Notes: generated by a model from the letters alone, not told the origin. Shown: positions 7,237 to 16,624, counted from the first letter of the stretch. The stretch: 44,589 nucleotides of DNA from Oceanospirillaceae bacterium (GCA_002723385.1 PBNY01000011.1:17892-62480); one strand, 5' to 3'. Program-made: numbers and translations.

Positions 7237-7974
7237 GTGAATTTGAAGAATCTGGCTGTTCCTGAATGCTGCCTGGTGATCGGTGCTGGCAGCGCCATAG
7301 GCCAAGCCATTCTGGAACAGTTGTCCGGGGCAGGCTGTCGGCATTTGTTGACCGCCGGACGCGGAGAGGGCGAGGTATCGGATCATTGCCGTCTGAATCT
7401 GACTTCGTCTGATTCGGTGGCGGTGCTGTCAACGTTTCTGAAGCAGAAGCGCATGGAAGGCATCGTACCGAGCTGGTGCTTTCATTGTTCAGGCATCTTG
7501 CACGATGGTGAGTATTTTCCTGAGAAGGGTCTTTCTTCCATCAAGGGGGAATGGCTGATGAAAAGTATGGAAGTGAATGTACTCAGTCATGTGCATGCTG
7601 CGCAGGCGGTGAGTTCGGTGATATCACCTACCCACCCAATTCGCTGGGCATCTCTGTCGGCTATGGTGGGCAGCATCGCAGACAATCGCGTGGGTGGTTG
7701 GCACAGCTATCGAATGAGCAAAGCGGCACTGAATATGTTTATTCGAGGGTTGGATATTGAATGGCGGCGCAAACATCGGGAAAACCGTGTTGTTGCCATT
7801 CATCCGGGTGCGACGGAGTCGGAATTGTCTCGGCCTTTCCGTCAGGGTTTGCCACCGGGAAGGCCTTTTTCAGCTGAGCTGACAGCGCAAAGAATGATTC
7901 AGATAATGGCGAATCTTCAAGAGGAGCAGTCCGGTCATTTACTGCATTGGGATGGTAGCCCACTGCCGTTCTGA
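7237..7974 (+). CDS. Short-chain dehydrogenase/reductase (C-factor-like SDR)
   Basis: This 245-aa NAD(P)-dependent SDR has the cofactor loop VIGAGSAIGQAI (about 14-25), a FHCSGIL segment in place of NNAG, the catalytic serine in SLSAMVGS and the catalytic pair YRMSK (Tyr-x3-Lys), followed by the HPGATESELSRPF loop. The overall pattern resembles the CsgA/C-factor group of single-domain SDRs. The start is GTG at 7237 with AGGGAA 8 bases upstream. It is divergent from the Roadblock/GTPase cluster and convergent with fabY. Substrate unknown. Confidence 0.85.
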   Translation: MNLKNLAVPECCLVIGAGSAIGQAILEQLSGAGCRHLLTAGRGEGEVSDHCRLNLTSSDSVAVLSTFLKQKRMEGIVPSWCFHCSGILHDGEYFPEKGLSSIKGEWLMKSMEVNVLSHVHAAQAVSSVISPTHPIRWASLSAMVGSIADNRVGGWHSYRMSKAALNMFIRGLDIEWRRKHRENRVVAIHPGATESELSRPFRQGLPPGRPFSAELTAQRMIQIMANLQEEQSGHLLHWDGSPLPF

Positions 7975-8111
7975 TTCAACGGCTAACCCGGCCGGGTTGG
8001 TAAACAGAAAGGGGGCTCGTGGCGCATTTGGCCGATGCTGAATATTCAACACCGGCCAGGGAGATTCACTATATTGGAGGAGCTTCTTTATATAGACGAA
8101 CCTGCTGTATC

Positions 8112-9815
8112 TCAAAGAGGAACCGGTTTGTCCCAGCCCGCAATGCGGATCTCGGTGTCGGTTACCTGAAGATCTTCTGGCTGAAGGACGCCTTCACCAA
8201 AGCGATAGCGAGGCTTGCGCTGTCCGCTGCTCATTTCCTGATCGTATTGATCGATCTTTTCACGAATGCCGATGTTCAGATCCTGATGTGCCGCCAGTTT
8301 GTCCTGACCGTGTTTCTCTGCAATGAGACGTTGGGTTGCCAGAGGCGACAGGACGGTGGCCGAAGCGTTGTTGCCTCCAAAGCCCTTGGAGTTAATGAAA
8401 GCCACGTCCAGCTGGCCAGGCTCAATGGCCTCGTGCTGGAGCTTGTAATCGACACCCTTGGTGTACACATCGTCTGCAATGGCGTGCGTCGTGGTAATAC
8501 CCGGCAGAATATTATCAATCCAGGCTCCGAGGGCCATCATGGTCTGGTCGGCGGAAGCGGCGGCCAGGGAGTGCCCCAGCTGTGCCTTGACAGCGACAAC
8601 CGGCCAGTTCTCGACGCCAAAGGCACCTGCCAGCTCCTGATAAATATGGGATTCCGTTGTGCGGTTTTGTGGTGTGCTGCTGCCGTGTGCGTGAACGTAG
8701 CTACGGTGCTTCAGCGCATCATCGCCTAGCTGACGACGCACCGATGCCATGGCTTTACCCATGGTCAGATAATTGCCGACCCCCGGATTCGAGATCGACT
8801 TCTTGTAGCCGTCTGCGTGTACAAATACATCACCGACTGATCCAAGAATGTTCAGGCCCAGCTCCAGCGCCAGCTCATCGTCGGTCAGAACAAAAAACTG
8901 GGCGGATTCGGAGAGGGTGAAGCCTGCGTTGTCGCCAAATGGGCGGCTGGCACGACGAAAATCCGGTGCTTCGTCTTCGCTACAGCCATCCAGTTCTCGC
9001 AAGCGTGGCTCGGTCACCAGTGCGGTCATGGCATTGTAGCCTTCAATGATTTCCGGGTTCAGAGGCGCTTCGGCGTTACCAACCACAACCAGGCGGCGAC
9101 GACCGGATTCAATGTCTTCCTTGGCCAGACGCAGGTTGTAGAGGAAGGTCGCACAGGCTCCGACCATGCTGCCGGTGGAACCCATGTTGCCCAGAACGTA
9201 GGCATTGACGAAGTCCGCTGGCATTTCACTCAGGCCCAGAGGGCACTGCTTGGAGCTGGTGCGCTTGCCAGTCAGTGCAGACTGAATCATGCCACCGTGT
9301 CCGGCAGTATCCAGCTGGCCCATGGCTGAACCGGCATAGACACCAATTTGATCCGCTGACAAGTGCTGGCAGAGCGTTTCCCATTCGATGCCCAGAGAAC
9401 CCAGTGCATCGCTGGCGGCATAAACGGCCATTTGCAGGCCTCGCGGGTGATGGCGAGAACGGTATTCGTTGGCGGGATCGAAGCCCTTTGGCAGCTGGCC
9501 ACCGCTCTGGACGTTCATCCGGCGGCCAGTAATGCGGTAGCAGTCGTTACCGTCGGCATCCTTGAATGGCTCGTGGAATGGAACGGCTTCCGGGTCGAAG
9601 CTGGTGTTGTCCCAGCCTCGCACCAGAGTGCCATCCAGGATTTCCTGCTCTTGCTCTGCGCTTAACCCCATCAGCGTCGCGAGACTCTGACGCGTCGACG
9701 CTTGCTGTTCTGCGTTCAGTGCGTCATAAACAATACGGCGGAAGGCATGGTTGCCGCTGCTTCGACCAGCGGCATTGATCCCACCGAAGCCGGTAATCAC
9801 TGCTAGATTTTTCAT
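8112..9815 (-). CDS. fabY: FabY-type beta-ketoacyl-ACP synthase
   Basis: This 567-aa thiolase-fold condensing enzyme fits the FabY class, which in Pseudomonas starts fatty-acid synthesis in place of FabH. The sequence has the N-terminal VITGFGGINAAGRSSG, the nucleophile Cys221 in VGACATF, the first histidine in VHAHGSSTPQNRT, the lysine and second histidine in VKAQLGHSLAAASA, and a C-terminal INSKGFGGNNASA glycine loop. It is somewhat shorter than typical FabY but contains every catalytic residue. A divergent GlxA/AraC-type regulator starts 115 bases away and may control it. Confidence 0.88.
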   Translation of the reverse strand: MKNLAVITGFGGINAAGRSSGNHAFRRIVYDALNAEQQASTRQSLATLMGLSAEQEQEILDGTLVRGWDNTSFDPEAVPFHEPFKDADGNDCYRITGRRMNVQSGGQLPKGFDPANEYRSRHHPRGLQMAVYAASDALGSLGIEWETLCQHLSADQIGVYAGSAMGQLDTAGHGGMIQSALTGKRTSSKQCPLGLSEMPADFVNAYVLGNMGSTGSMVGACATFLYNLRLAKEDIESGRRRLVVVGNAEAPLNPEIIEGYNAMTALVTEPRLRELDGCSEDEAPDFRRASRPFGDNAGFTLSESAQFFVLTDDELALELGLNILGSVGDVFVHADGYKKSISNPGVGNYLTMGKAMASVRRQLGDDALKHRSYVHAHGSSTPQNRTTESHIYQELAGAFGVENWPVVAVKAQLGHSLAAASADQTMMALGAWIDNILPGITTTHAIADDVYTKGVDYKLQHEAIEPGQLDVAFINSKGFGGNNASATVLSPLATQRLIAEKHGQDKLAAHQDLNIGIREKIDQYDQEMSSGQRKPRYRFGEGVLQPEDLQVTDTEIRIAGWDKPVPL

Positions 9816-9930
9816 AAGAATGAGCCCATAAATTTTTATACATGGTAATCGGGCTGATTCAGGACAAGTAATACAATATAGACGTTTCGTGGTATTAAAA
9901 AGACGTCATTGGTTGCAGTCTGGAGACAAC

Positions 9931-10929
9931 ATGTTGCAGCGTGTCAGTGTATTGGCCGTGGAAGGGATGCTTGCATCCAGTATTACTATTCCGATGGAGA
10001 TGCTGGAGGCGGTCAGGGCGCGCCTTAAGGTGCATCAAAGGCGGCGAGCGCACTTTCAAATGGAAGTGGTGACGTCCACTCCCCACAACGTGGCAGCGCT
10101 GGGAGGTCTGGGGATTCGGGCGGATGCAACGATTCAGGACGTGACGGATACCAGCCTGATTGTGGTGCCCGCTCTGTGGCGGAACCCCAAGCCGCAGGTA
10201 CGCCGTCTTGACGACACGGTGCGCTGGATTGCCGATCGCTATCGTCAGGGTGCCAGCATCATGGCGGTGGGTACCGGTGTTTGCCTGTTGGCGGAGTCCG
10301 GTATTCTGGACGGCAAGCCGGCCACCACTCATTGGCATTATCTGGATCAGTTCGCCAACGATTATCCACAAATCAATCTTCAGCGACGTCATCTTCTGAC
10401 CCAGTCCCGGCGAATCTACTGCGCAGCCAGCGTGAATTCTGGTGCCGACATGGTGATTCACTTCATCAGCCAGATGTACGGACGGGATCTGGCGCTTCAA
10501 ATCGAGCAGCAGTTTTCACCGGAAGTGCGCAATCCCTTCAATAAACAGGTTTATCACCACGATGAAACCGGGTCTGGCGTCGCTCATGCTGACGAAGATA
10601 TCGCCATGGCGCAGTCCATCATTCGTCAAAAATTGACGGAACCCTTACAGCTGGAAGAACTGGCAGAAACGGCAGGTCTGAGCGTACGCCAGTTTCATCG
10701 CCGATTTCGTCAGGTCACCGGGGATACGCCGGTGGCGTATCAGCACACCCTGCGTTGCGATGCGGCACGTGAGCTGCTGCAAAACTCCAATCTGGGGGTG
10801 GCTGATATCGGGGCGTCGGTGGGTTTTTCCGACAGCGCCTATTTCATACGAGTGTTTAAAAAGCTGGCGGGACAGACGCCAGGAGACTACCGGCGCAAGG
10901 TGCGCGGTAAATTATTTACCGTTCCGTAA
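9931..10929 (+). CDS. GlxA/AraC-family transcriptional regulator
   Basis: This is a 332-aa DNA-binding regulator. The N-terminal half is a DJ-1/PfpI-like domain (VSVLAVEGMLASSITIPMEMLE; the elbow MAVGTGVCLLAESGILDG with a cysteine, followed by ATTHW). The C-terminal 100 residues are a double-HTH AraC domain (LEELAETAGLSVRQFHRRF and VADIGASVGFSDSAYFIRVFKK, ending TPGDYRR). The ATG at 9931 has GGAG 6 bases upstream, which decides it over a frame starting at 9889. It is divergent from fabY and is the natural candidate regulator of that gene; the ligand is unknown. Confidence 0.88.
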   Translation: MLQRVSVLAVEGMLASSITIPMEMLEAVRARLKVHQRRRAHFQMEVVTSTPHNVAALGGLGIRADATIQDVTDTSLIVVPALWRNPKPQVRRLDDTVRWIADRYRQGASIMAVGTGVCLLAESGILDGKPATTHWHYLDQFANDYPQINLQRRHLLTQSRRIYCAASVNSGADMVIHFISQMYGRDLALQIEQQFSPEVRNPFNKQVYHHDETGSGVAHADEDIAMAQSIIRQKLTEPLQLEELAETAGLSVRQFHRRFRQVTGDTPVAYQHTLRCDAARELLQNSNLGVADIGASVGFSDSAYFIRVFKKLAGQTPGDYRRKVRGKLFTVP

Positions 10930-11107
10930 GGGTAACTACGTAATTCTACTGATTTCTGACATCGGAATGGTCTTGTTGACTCGGATATTACTGGCTTTGG
11001 TTACGAAAAATGAGACTCTCAACTTTGTTTCAAGCCCATGAAACCGGCTTTGGGGGGAGTTTTACCCATCCGGAAGTCATTGCTGATCAATATGTGTTCA
11101 AAAACAC

Positions 11108-11141
11108 CTTCCTGTAAAAAAACTACAGGAAGTGATTGTTT
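11108..11141 (+). terminator. Hairpin, likely terminator of the GlxA-type gene
   Basis: CTTCCTGTA (11108-11116) and TACAGGAAG (11124-11132) form a perfect 9-bp stem around a 7-base A-rich loop, followed by the T-rich stretch TGATTGTTTT. It is 178 bases beyond the regulator stop codon. An operator for the aceE region is the alternative reading. Confidence 0.55.
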
Positions 11142-11262
11142 TCTGTAGGATCTGCGTTCAGTATGTGGGCCAGCTGAAAGTAGTAGAGCAAAAGTACTGA
11201 TTGATTTTGGTCCATCAGGAGGACTGACAACGGTACTGATAACCGCTGAACGGGTTTAGTTA

Positions 11263-11290
11263 TTGTCACTCGGGCGAGGGGTAATAGATA
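11263..11290 (+). promoter_or_regulatory. Candidate sigma-70 promoter of aceEF
   Basis: TTGTCA (11263-11268) and TAGATA (11285-11290) are separated by 16 bases and lie about 85 bases before the aceE start. The boxes match consensus only moderately. Confidence 0.4.
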
Positions 11291-11375
11291 AAAACGCACA
11301 GCGGCGAAAATGGCTCACAAGGCCCTAACCGCGTCTTATCCAGGCGCACTATAAGAAGATCAATGGGAGTTCCGT

Positions 11376-14030
11376 ATGACACAAGATGTCGATATTCAAG
11401 AAACTCAGGAATGGATCGATTCCCTGCGCGCGACGATTCGTCACTCCGGTCCGGAGCGTGCAGCCTTCTTGCTGAAAGCACTGTTCGACAACGCCATGGC
11501 CAAAGGCGTGGACTTGCCGGCCGCCATCACTACCCCTTACCGCAATACCATCGCGGTGAACAAAGAAAAGCGCATGCCAGGCGATTTGTTCATGGAGCGT
11601 CGTATCCGTTCCCTGATTCGCTGGAACGCTCTGGCGATGGTGATGCGCGCCAATGACAACGATGAAGGCCTGGGCGGCCACATCGCATCCTTCTCATCCG
11701 CGGCGACTTTGTACGACATCGGTTTCAACTATTTCTTCCGCGGAACCGAAGGCCACCTGGGCGACCTGATCTACTTCCAGGGCCACTCTGCGCCAGGTAT
11801 CTACGCACGTTCTTATCTGGAAGGTCGTTTTGACGAAGAACAGCTGGACAACTTCCGTCGCGAAGTGGACGGCAATGGTCTGTCTTCCTACCCACACCCC
11901 TGGTTGATGCCGGACTACTGGCAGTTCCCGACTGTATCCATGGGCCTTGGCCCGATTCAGGCAATTTATCAGGCGCACGTGATGCGTTACCTGTCTGCCC
12001 GTGATCTGGTTGCACGTGGTGATCGCAAGGTTTGGGCATTCCTGGGTGACGGTGAGTGTGATGAGCCGGAAACTCTGGGTGCTATCTCTCTGGCAGGCCG
12101 TGAGCAGCTGGAAAACCTGATCTTCGTTGTGAACTGTAACCTGCAGCGTCTGGATGGCCCGGTTCGTGGTAACGGCAAGATCATGCAGGAACTGGAAGGC
12201 GTCTTCCGTGGTGCTGGCTGGAACGTCATCAAGGTCGTTTGGGGCCGTCACTGGGACGTGCTGCTGGAAAAAGATACTACTGGTCTGCTGCAGAAGCGCA
12301 TGGACGAGGTGGTTGATGGTGAGCTGCAGAACTACAAGGCTAACGGCGGTGCATACACCCGTGAGCACTTCTTCGGCAAGTACCCTGAACTGCTGGAGCT
12401 GGTTAAAGATCTGTCAGATGACGATATCCAGAAGTTGAACCGTGGTGGCCACGATCCATTCAAGGTGTACGCGGCCTACGCAGAAGCGATGGAGAACAAG
12501 GGTTCCCCAACCGTTATTCTGGCTCAAACCGTTAAAGGTTATGGCCTCGGTGAAGCGGGCGAAGCCGCCAATCCGACTCACTCTGTGAAGAAACTGGATA
12601 CCGATTCCCTGCGTCAGTTCCGTGACCGTTTTGGTATCCCGCTGTCTGACGACGATCTGAAGAACGTTCCTTACTATCGTCCTGCACCAGATAGCCCTGA
12701 AATGAAGTACATGCGTGAATGTCGTGAACGCCTGAACGGTGTGGTTCCGACTCGTCGTACAGAATTTGAAGCGCTGAATACGCCTGCACTGGAAGCCTTC
12801 AAAGGCCAGCTGGGCGGTTCTGGTGAACGTGAAATGTCGTCCACCATGTCCTTCGTTCGTGTGCTGTCACAACTCGTAAAAGACAAGGAAATCGGCAAGC
12901 GCATCGTACCGATCGTTCCTGATGAAGCACGTACCTTCGGTATGGAAGGCATGTTCCGCCAGTTGGGTATTTACTCGTCTGCGGGTCAGAAGTACACGCC
13001 GCACGATTCCAACCAGATCATGTACTACAAGGAAGACAAGAAAGGCCAGATTCTGGAAGAAGGTATTAACGAAGCGGGTGCGATGTCTGCGTGGCTGGCT
13101 CTGGCAACGGCCTACAGCAACAGCAACTGCGCCATGGTGCCGTTCTACATCTTCTATTCCATGTTTGGTTTCCAGCGCGTTGGCGATTTGTCTTGGCTGG
13201 CTGGTGACATTCAGGCACGTGGCTTCCTGATCGGTGCCACCGCAGGTCGTACCACGCTGAACGGTGAAGGTCTGCAGCACCAGGACGGTCACAGCCATCT
13301 GATGGCTCACACCATTCCGAACTGTATTTCCTACGATCCGACCTACGGTTTCGAACTGGCTGTCATCATCCAGGACGGTCTGAAGCGTATGTACGAAGAC
13401 AAGGAAAACTGCTTCTACTACATCACCACCATGAACGAAAACTACGTTCACCCTGAAATGTCGAAAGGTGCCGAAGAAGGCATCGTGAAAGGCATGTACC
13501 TGCTGAAAGAAGGCAAGAAGGGCAAGAAGTCCACGCCACGTGTTCAGCTGATGGGTGCTGGTACTATTCTGCGCGAAGTTGAGGCCGCTGCCGAGATCCT
13601 GCGTGACGAGTACGGCGTAGAGTCGGATGTATGGAGCGTGACCAGTGTGAATGAACTGGCTCGTGACGGTCAGGCGTGTGAGCGCTGGAACCTGATCAAT
13701 TCAGAGAAAGAAGCCAAGGTGCCGTACATCACACAGCAACTGGCGGATCAGGATGGCCCGGTCATTCTGTCTTCCGACTACATCAAGTCTTACGGTGAAC
13801 AGCTGCGTGCTTATGTGCCTGGTGACTTCAAGGTGCTGGGTACCGACGGTTTCGGTCGCTCCGATACCCGTAAGAAACTGCGTCACTTCTTCGAAGTTGA
13901 CCGCTCATTCGTGGTTCTGTCCGCTCTGACCGAGCTGTCCAAGCAAGGCAAGTTTGACGCCGCCGAGCTGCCGAAAGTGCGCCAGAAGCTGGGCATTGAC
14001 GAGAACAAAGCGGATCCAACCACGGTTTAA
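11376..14030 (+). CDS. aceE: Pyruvate dehydrogenase E1 component (homodimeric)
   Basis: AceE decarboxylates pyruvate with thiamine diphosphate and transfers the acetyl group to the lipoyl domains of AceF. At 884 aa it is nearly the E. coli length (887). It has the N-terminal region binding E2 (ETQEWIDSLRATI), the thiamine-diphosphate motif starting GDGECDEPET and ending with NCNLQRLDG, the long conserved C-terminal part with GRTTLNGEGLQHQDGHS, and the end GFGRSDTRKKLRHFFEVD. GGGAG lies upstream of the ATG. aceF follows after 14 bases. No E3 (lpd) gene is in this locus. Confidence 0.97.
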   Translation: MTQDVDIQETQEWIDSLRATIRHSGPERAAFLLKALFDNAMAKGVDLPAAITTPYRNTIAVNKEKRMPGDLFMERRIRSLIRWNALAMVMRANDNDEGLGGHIASFSSAATLYDIGFNYFFRGTEGHLGDLIYFQGHSAPGIYARSYLEGRFDEEQLDNFRREVDGNGLSSYPHPWLMPDYWQFPTVSMGLGPIQAIYQAHVMRYLSARDLVARGDRKVWAFLGDGECDEPETLGAISLAGREQLENLIFVVNCNLQRLDGPVRGNGKIMQELEGVFRGAGWNVIKVVWGRHWDVLLEKDTTGLLQKRMDEVVDGELQNYKANGGAYTREHFFGKYPELLELVKDLSDDDIQKLNRGGHDPFKVYAAYAEAMENKGSPTVILAQTVKGYGLGEAGEAANPTHSVKKLDTDSLRQFRDRFGIPLSDDDLKNVPYYRPAPDSPEMKYMRECRERLNGVVPTRRTEFEALNTPALEAFKGQLGGSGEREMSSTMSFVRVLSQLVKDKEIGKRIVPIVPDEARTFGMEGMFRQLGIYSSAGQKYTPHDSNQIMYYKEDKKGQILEEGINEAGAMSAWLALATAYSNSNCAMVPFYIFYSMFGFQRVGDLSWLAGDIQARGFLIGATAGRTTLNGEGLQHQDGHSHLMAHTIPNCISYDPTYGFELAVIIQDGLKRMYEDKENCFYYITTMNENYVHPEMSKGAEEGIVKGMYLLKEGKKGKKSTPRVQLMGAGTILREVEAAAEILRDEYGVESDVWSVTSVNELARDGQACERWNLINSEKEAKVPYITQQLADQDGPVILSSDYIKSYGEQLRAYVPGDFKVLGTDGFGRSDTRKKLRHFFEVDRSFVVLSALTELSKQGKFDAAELPKVRQKLGIDENKADPTTV

Positions 14031-14044
14031 GCGGAGACTGAGAC

Positions 14045-16015
14045 ATGAGCAAAGTAACGATTGAAGTACCTGATATTGGTGGCTTTGACGACGTCGATGT
14101 CATTGAAGTCAACGTCGCCGTCGGTGACATGATCGAACTGGAACAGGATCTGATTGTTCTGGAAACCGACAAGGCCTCAATGGAAGTCCCGGCTTCTGCC
14201 GCTGGTAAAGTGGTTGAGGTTCTGGTTGAAGAAGGAAGCAAGGTCTCTGAAGGTACCGCCATTGTCGTGGTGGAAACTGATGCTGCTGGCTCTGATGCCG
14301 GCAGCGCTGCAGCCGAACCCGCGGCACCGGTGGCTGAGGCAGCTCCTGCGGCTGCACCGGCTCCGGCCGCTGCACCTGCAGCAGCCAGTGAACGCATCAC
14401 GGTCACTGTGCCAGACATTGGTGATTTCACCGACGTTGACGTGATCGAGGTTAATGTTGCCGTGGGCGACACCATTGAAGTCGATCAGGATCTGGTTGTT
14501 CTGGAAACCGACAAGGCGTCCATGGAAGTTCCATCTACCCACGCCGGTACTGTGGTCGAAGTTCTGATCGCAGAAGGCGACAAGGCCAGCATGGGAACGG
14601 CGGTTGTCGTGGTTGAAACCGGCGCAAGCGCTGTATCCGCTCCAGCGGTTGAAGCGGCACCAGCGGCTCAGCCAGTTGCGGCCGCCGCACCAGCGCCTGT
14701 TGCTGCGGCGCCAGCCGGTAAGGTAACGGTCGAAGTTCCGGATATCGGTGACTTTGAAGACGTTGACATCATCGAAGTCAACGTCGCCGTTGGTGACACC
14801 ATTGAAGTCGATCAGGATCTGATTGTTCTTGAAACCGACAAGGCGTCGATGGAAGTCCCATCGACTCACGCCGGTAAAGTGGTTGAACTGCTGGTTAAAG
14901 AAGGTGACAAGGTCAGCAAAGGTTCAGCCATTCTGGTGGTTGAAGCAGAAGGCGCTGCACCTGTGGCCACACCTGCGACGGCTGCGGCTCCAGCTCCGGC
15001 GGCTCCGGCAGCAGCACCACAAGCGGCTGCGCCAGCTCCAGCTGCCCCTGCGGCAAGCAAGGGCGGGCTGAGCGAGAAAGAAGCCAAGCCTGGCGACGTA
15101 TACGCCGGGCCATCTTCCCGTCGTCTGGCACGTCAGCTGGGTGTGAACCTGACCAAGGTGAAAGGTACCGGTATTCGTGGCCGTATCACCAAGGACGATA
15201 TCCGCGCTTACGTGAAAGACGCTCTGGAACGTGCGGAGAAAGCACCTGCAACGGCAGTGGCTCCGGTAACCGGTGGTTCCGGCATCCCGCCAATCCCGCC
15301 AATGGACTTCAGCCAGTTCGGTGAAATCGAAATGGTCAAGATGTCCAAGATCAATAAGATCACCGCATCGAACATGTCTCGCAACTGGCTCAATGTGCCG
15401 GCAGTGACCCAGTTTGATGAGGCTGACATTACGGATCTGGAAGCTTTCCGCAAATCCATGAAAGCTGAAGCTGAAGCCGCTGGCGTCAAGCTGACGCCAA
15501 TGCCGTTCCTGATCAAGGCGGTTGCCATGGCCATGAAGGCAGAGCCTTCGTTCAATGTTTCCATGCACCATGACGGCGAGCACATCGTTCAGAAGAAATA
15601 CGTTCACATCGGCATTGCGGCTGATACGCCAAACGGTCTCATGGTTCCTGTGCTTCGCGATGCGGATAAGAAGAGCATCTTCGAAATCGCTAAAGAGGCC
15701 AATGAACTGATCAAGGCGGCTCGTGACGGCAAGCTGAAGCCTAAGGACATGCAGGGTGGTTGTTTCACCATTTCCAGTCTGGGTGCTATCGGTGGTACTG
15801 GCTTCACGCCAATTGTGAATGCGCCTGAAGTCGCGATTCTGGGGGTATCCAAGGCGGAAATGAAACCCAAGTGGAACGGCAGCGAGTTTGTACCTCGCAA
15901 TATGCTGCCACTGGCGGTTTCCTACGATCACCGTGCCATCAATGGCGCTGATTGTGGCCGCTTCTTCACCACTTTGGTGAGCATGATCGCTGACATCCGT
16001 CGCATCCTGCTGTAA
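14045..16015 (+). CDS. aceF: Dihydrolipoyl acetyltransferase (E2), three lipoyl domains
   Basis: This 656-aa E2 is the core of the pyruvate dehydrogenase complex. Three N-terminal lipoyl domains each carry the ETDKASMEVP motif with the lipoylated lysine (about K43, K157 and K266), linked by Ala/Pro-rich hinges. A peripheral subunit-binding domain follows (AGPSSRRLARQLGVNL ... GRITKDDI), then the acetyltransferase domain ending with the catalytic SYDHRAINGADCGRF. Domains 2 and 3 are nearly identical over long stretches at DNA level, indicating recent duplication or gene conversion. The gene is in an operon with aceE; the stop is followed by the hairpin-rich region. Confidence 0.97.
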   Translation: MSKVTIEVPDIGGFDDVDVIEVNVAVGDMIELEQDLIVLETDKASMEVPASAAGKVVEVLVEEGSKVSEGTAIVVVETDAAGSDAGSAAAEPAAPVAEAAPAAAPAPAAAPAAASERITVTVPDIGDFTDVDVIEVNVAVGDTIEVDQDLVVLETDKASMEVPSTHAGTVVEVLIAEGDKASMGTAVVVVETGASAVSAPAVEAAPAAQPVAAAAPAPVAAAPAGKVTVEVPDIGDFEDVDIIEVNVAVGDTIEVDQDLIVLETDKASMEVPSTHAGKVVELLVKEGDKVSKGSAILVVEAEGAAPVATPATAAAPAPAAPAAAPQAAAPAPAAPAASKGGLSEKEAKPGDVYAGPSSRRLARQLGVNLTKVKGTGIRGRITKDDIRAYVKDALERAEKAPATAVAPVTGGSGIPPIPPMDFSQFGEIEMVKMSKINKITASNMSRNWLNVPAVTQFDEADITDLEAFRKSMKAEAEAAGVKLTPMPFLIKAVAMAMKAEPSFNVSMHHDGEHIVQKKYVHIGIAADTPNGLMVPVLRDADKKSIFEIAKEANELIKAARDGKLKPKDMQGGCFTISSLGAIGGTGFTPIVNAPEVAILGVSKAEMKPKWNGSEFVPRNMLPLAVSYDHRAINGADCGRFFTTLVSMIADIRRILL

Positions 16016-16318
16016 TTCGCGCTTCACACTGGAAGTGCAGGGCGGTGAAAGCCGCCCGACTGTTGTCGGTTGTCAGTATCAACGACCGATTTCAGTGATC
16101 GGTTTCGAGAGTCCCGAGGTATTCAGCTGTTGCTTCGAGACTGTCGGAAAGGCCCCGCCTGGTTAGCGGGGTCATGGAACATGGCACTGCCAGCATGTTC
16201 CGTCACAGGCCTTTTACGTTGGGAGGCCTGCTTTCGTTTGCATCACCTTTACTTTTGCCGGTCTTTTGACCGGCTTTTTTGTATGATCAAGGCCTAACTC
16301 TCTGCCGGTGAGGCGATC
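16016..16318 (+). repeat. Hairpin-rich 3' region downstream of aceF
   Basis: No gene is seen in these 303 bases. At least six perfect inverted repeats follow one another: GGGCGG/CCGCCC (16040-16057), ACCGAT/ATCGGT (16085-16103), CCCCGC/GCGGGG (16153-16171), GGAACATG/CATGTTCC (16176-16201), CAGGCC/GGCCTG (16206-16230) and the terminator at 16257. TTCGAGA occurs twice, 30 bases apart. This may be a structured 3' UTR, a 3'-derived small RNA or a repeat element. Confidence 0.5.
16257..16280 (+). terminator. Rho-independent terminator after aceEF
   Basis: GCCGGTC and GACCGGC form a perfect 7-bp stem with a TTTT loop, followed directly by six T residues. It is a strong intrinsic terminator, about 240 bases after the aceF stop and just before the next gene. 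Confidence 0.9.
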
Positions 16319-16624
16319 ATGCATATCCCATTCAATATTCCCGTCGCTCCAGATGCCGAATGGCAAATCCTTGAAAAAATCATTCACGAAGCCCTGGAGT
16401 CCCGTGGAGCCTCTGACGCGATGCGAGATGCCGTCAGTGAGCGCATGAAAGCCGCGTGGGAGGAATCTGCGTTTGAGTATCAGTTTCCGATTCAGGAAGG
16501 CAATGAAGATGAACTCAAGGCTGTGCTGGATCTTCACTCTGCCATGAAACAACACGTCACCCGGCTATTGTTCAGTCGTTTGCTGCTGGAAGTTGAGTTG
16601 GCGCAGGCCAAAGGCGTCGAGTAA
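16319..16624 (+). CDS. Small conserved-looking hypothetical protein
   Basis: I do not recognise this 101-aa protein. It is soluble and acidic, starts MHIPFNIPVAPDAEW and appears mainly helical, with a central amphipathic region (MRDAVSERMKAAWEESAFEY) and a helical tail (LLFSRLLLEVELAQAKG). GGTGAGG lies before the ATG. It stands alone between the aceF terminator and tas, in the same direction. Codon use resembles the neighbouring genes, which supports it being real. Confidence 0.65.
   Translation: MHIPFNIPVAPDAEWQILEKIIHEALESRGASDAMRDAVSERMKAAWEESAFEYQFPIQEGNEDELKAVLDLHSAMKQHVTRLLFSRLLLEVELAQAKGVE

Larger units (their letters stand above)
10930..11375. other. Long leader/intergenic region upstream of aceE
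   Basis: The 446 bases between the GlxA-type gene and aceE contain no credible gene. They hold the hairpin at 11108-11132, a candidate sigma-70 promoter at 11263-11290 and a GGGAG ribosome site before aceE. I looked for a PdhR-type operator (AATTGGT-N3-ACCAATT) and found no convincing one. Confidence 0.5.

Noticed and set aside
8019..8729. A 236-codon plus-strand frame opposite the fabY 3' end
   Set aside because: Mostly antisense to fabY catalytic regions; its start has no supporting ribosome site.
11161..11375. A PdhR-type operator in front of aceE
   Set aside because: Only a half-like TTTTGGTCCATCAG was seen; the symmetric partner is missing.
11694..13451. Two long antisense frames within aceE
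   Set aside because: Low-complexity antisense translations; aceE is unambiguous on the plus strand.
14924..16027. A 367-codon minus-strand open frame across aceF
   Set aside because: Antisense shadow of the acetyltransferase domain with no recognisable features.
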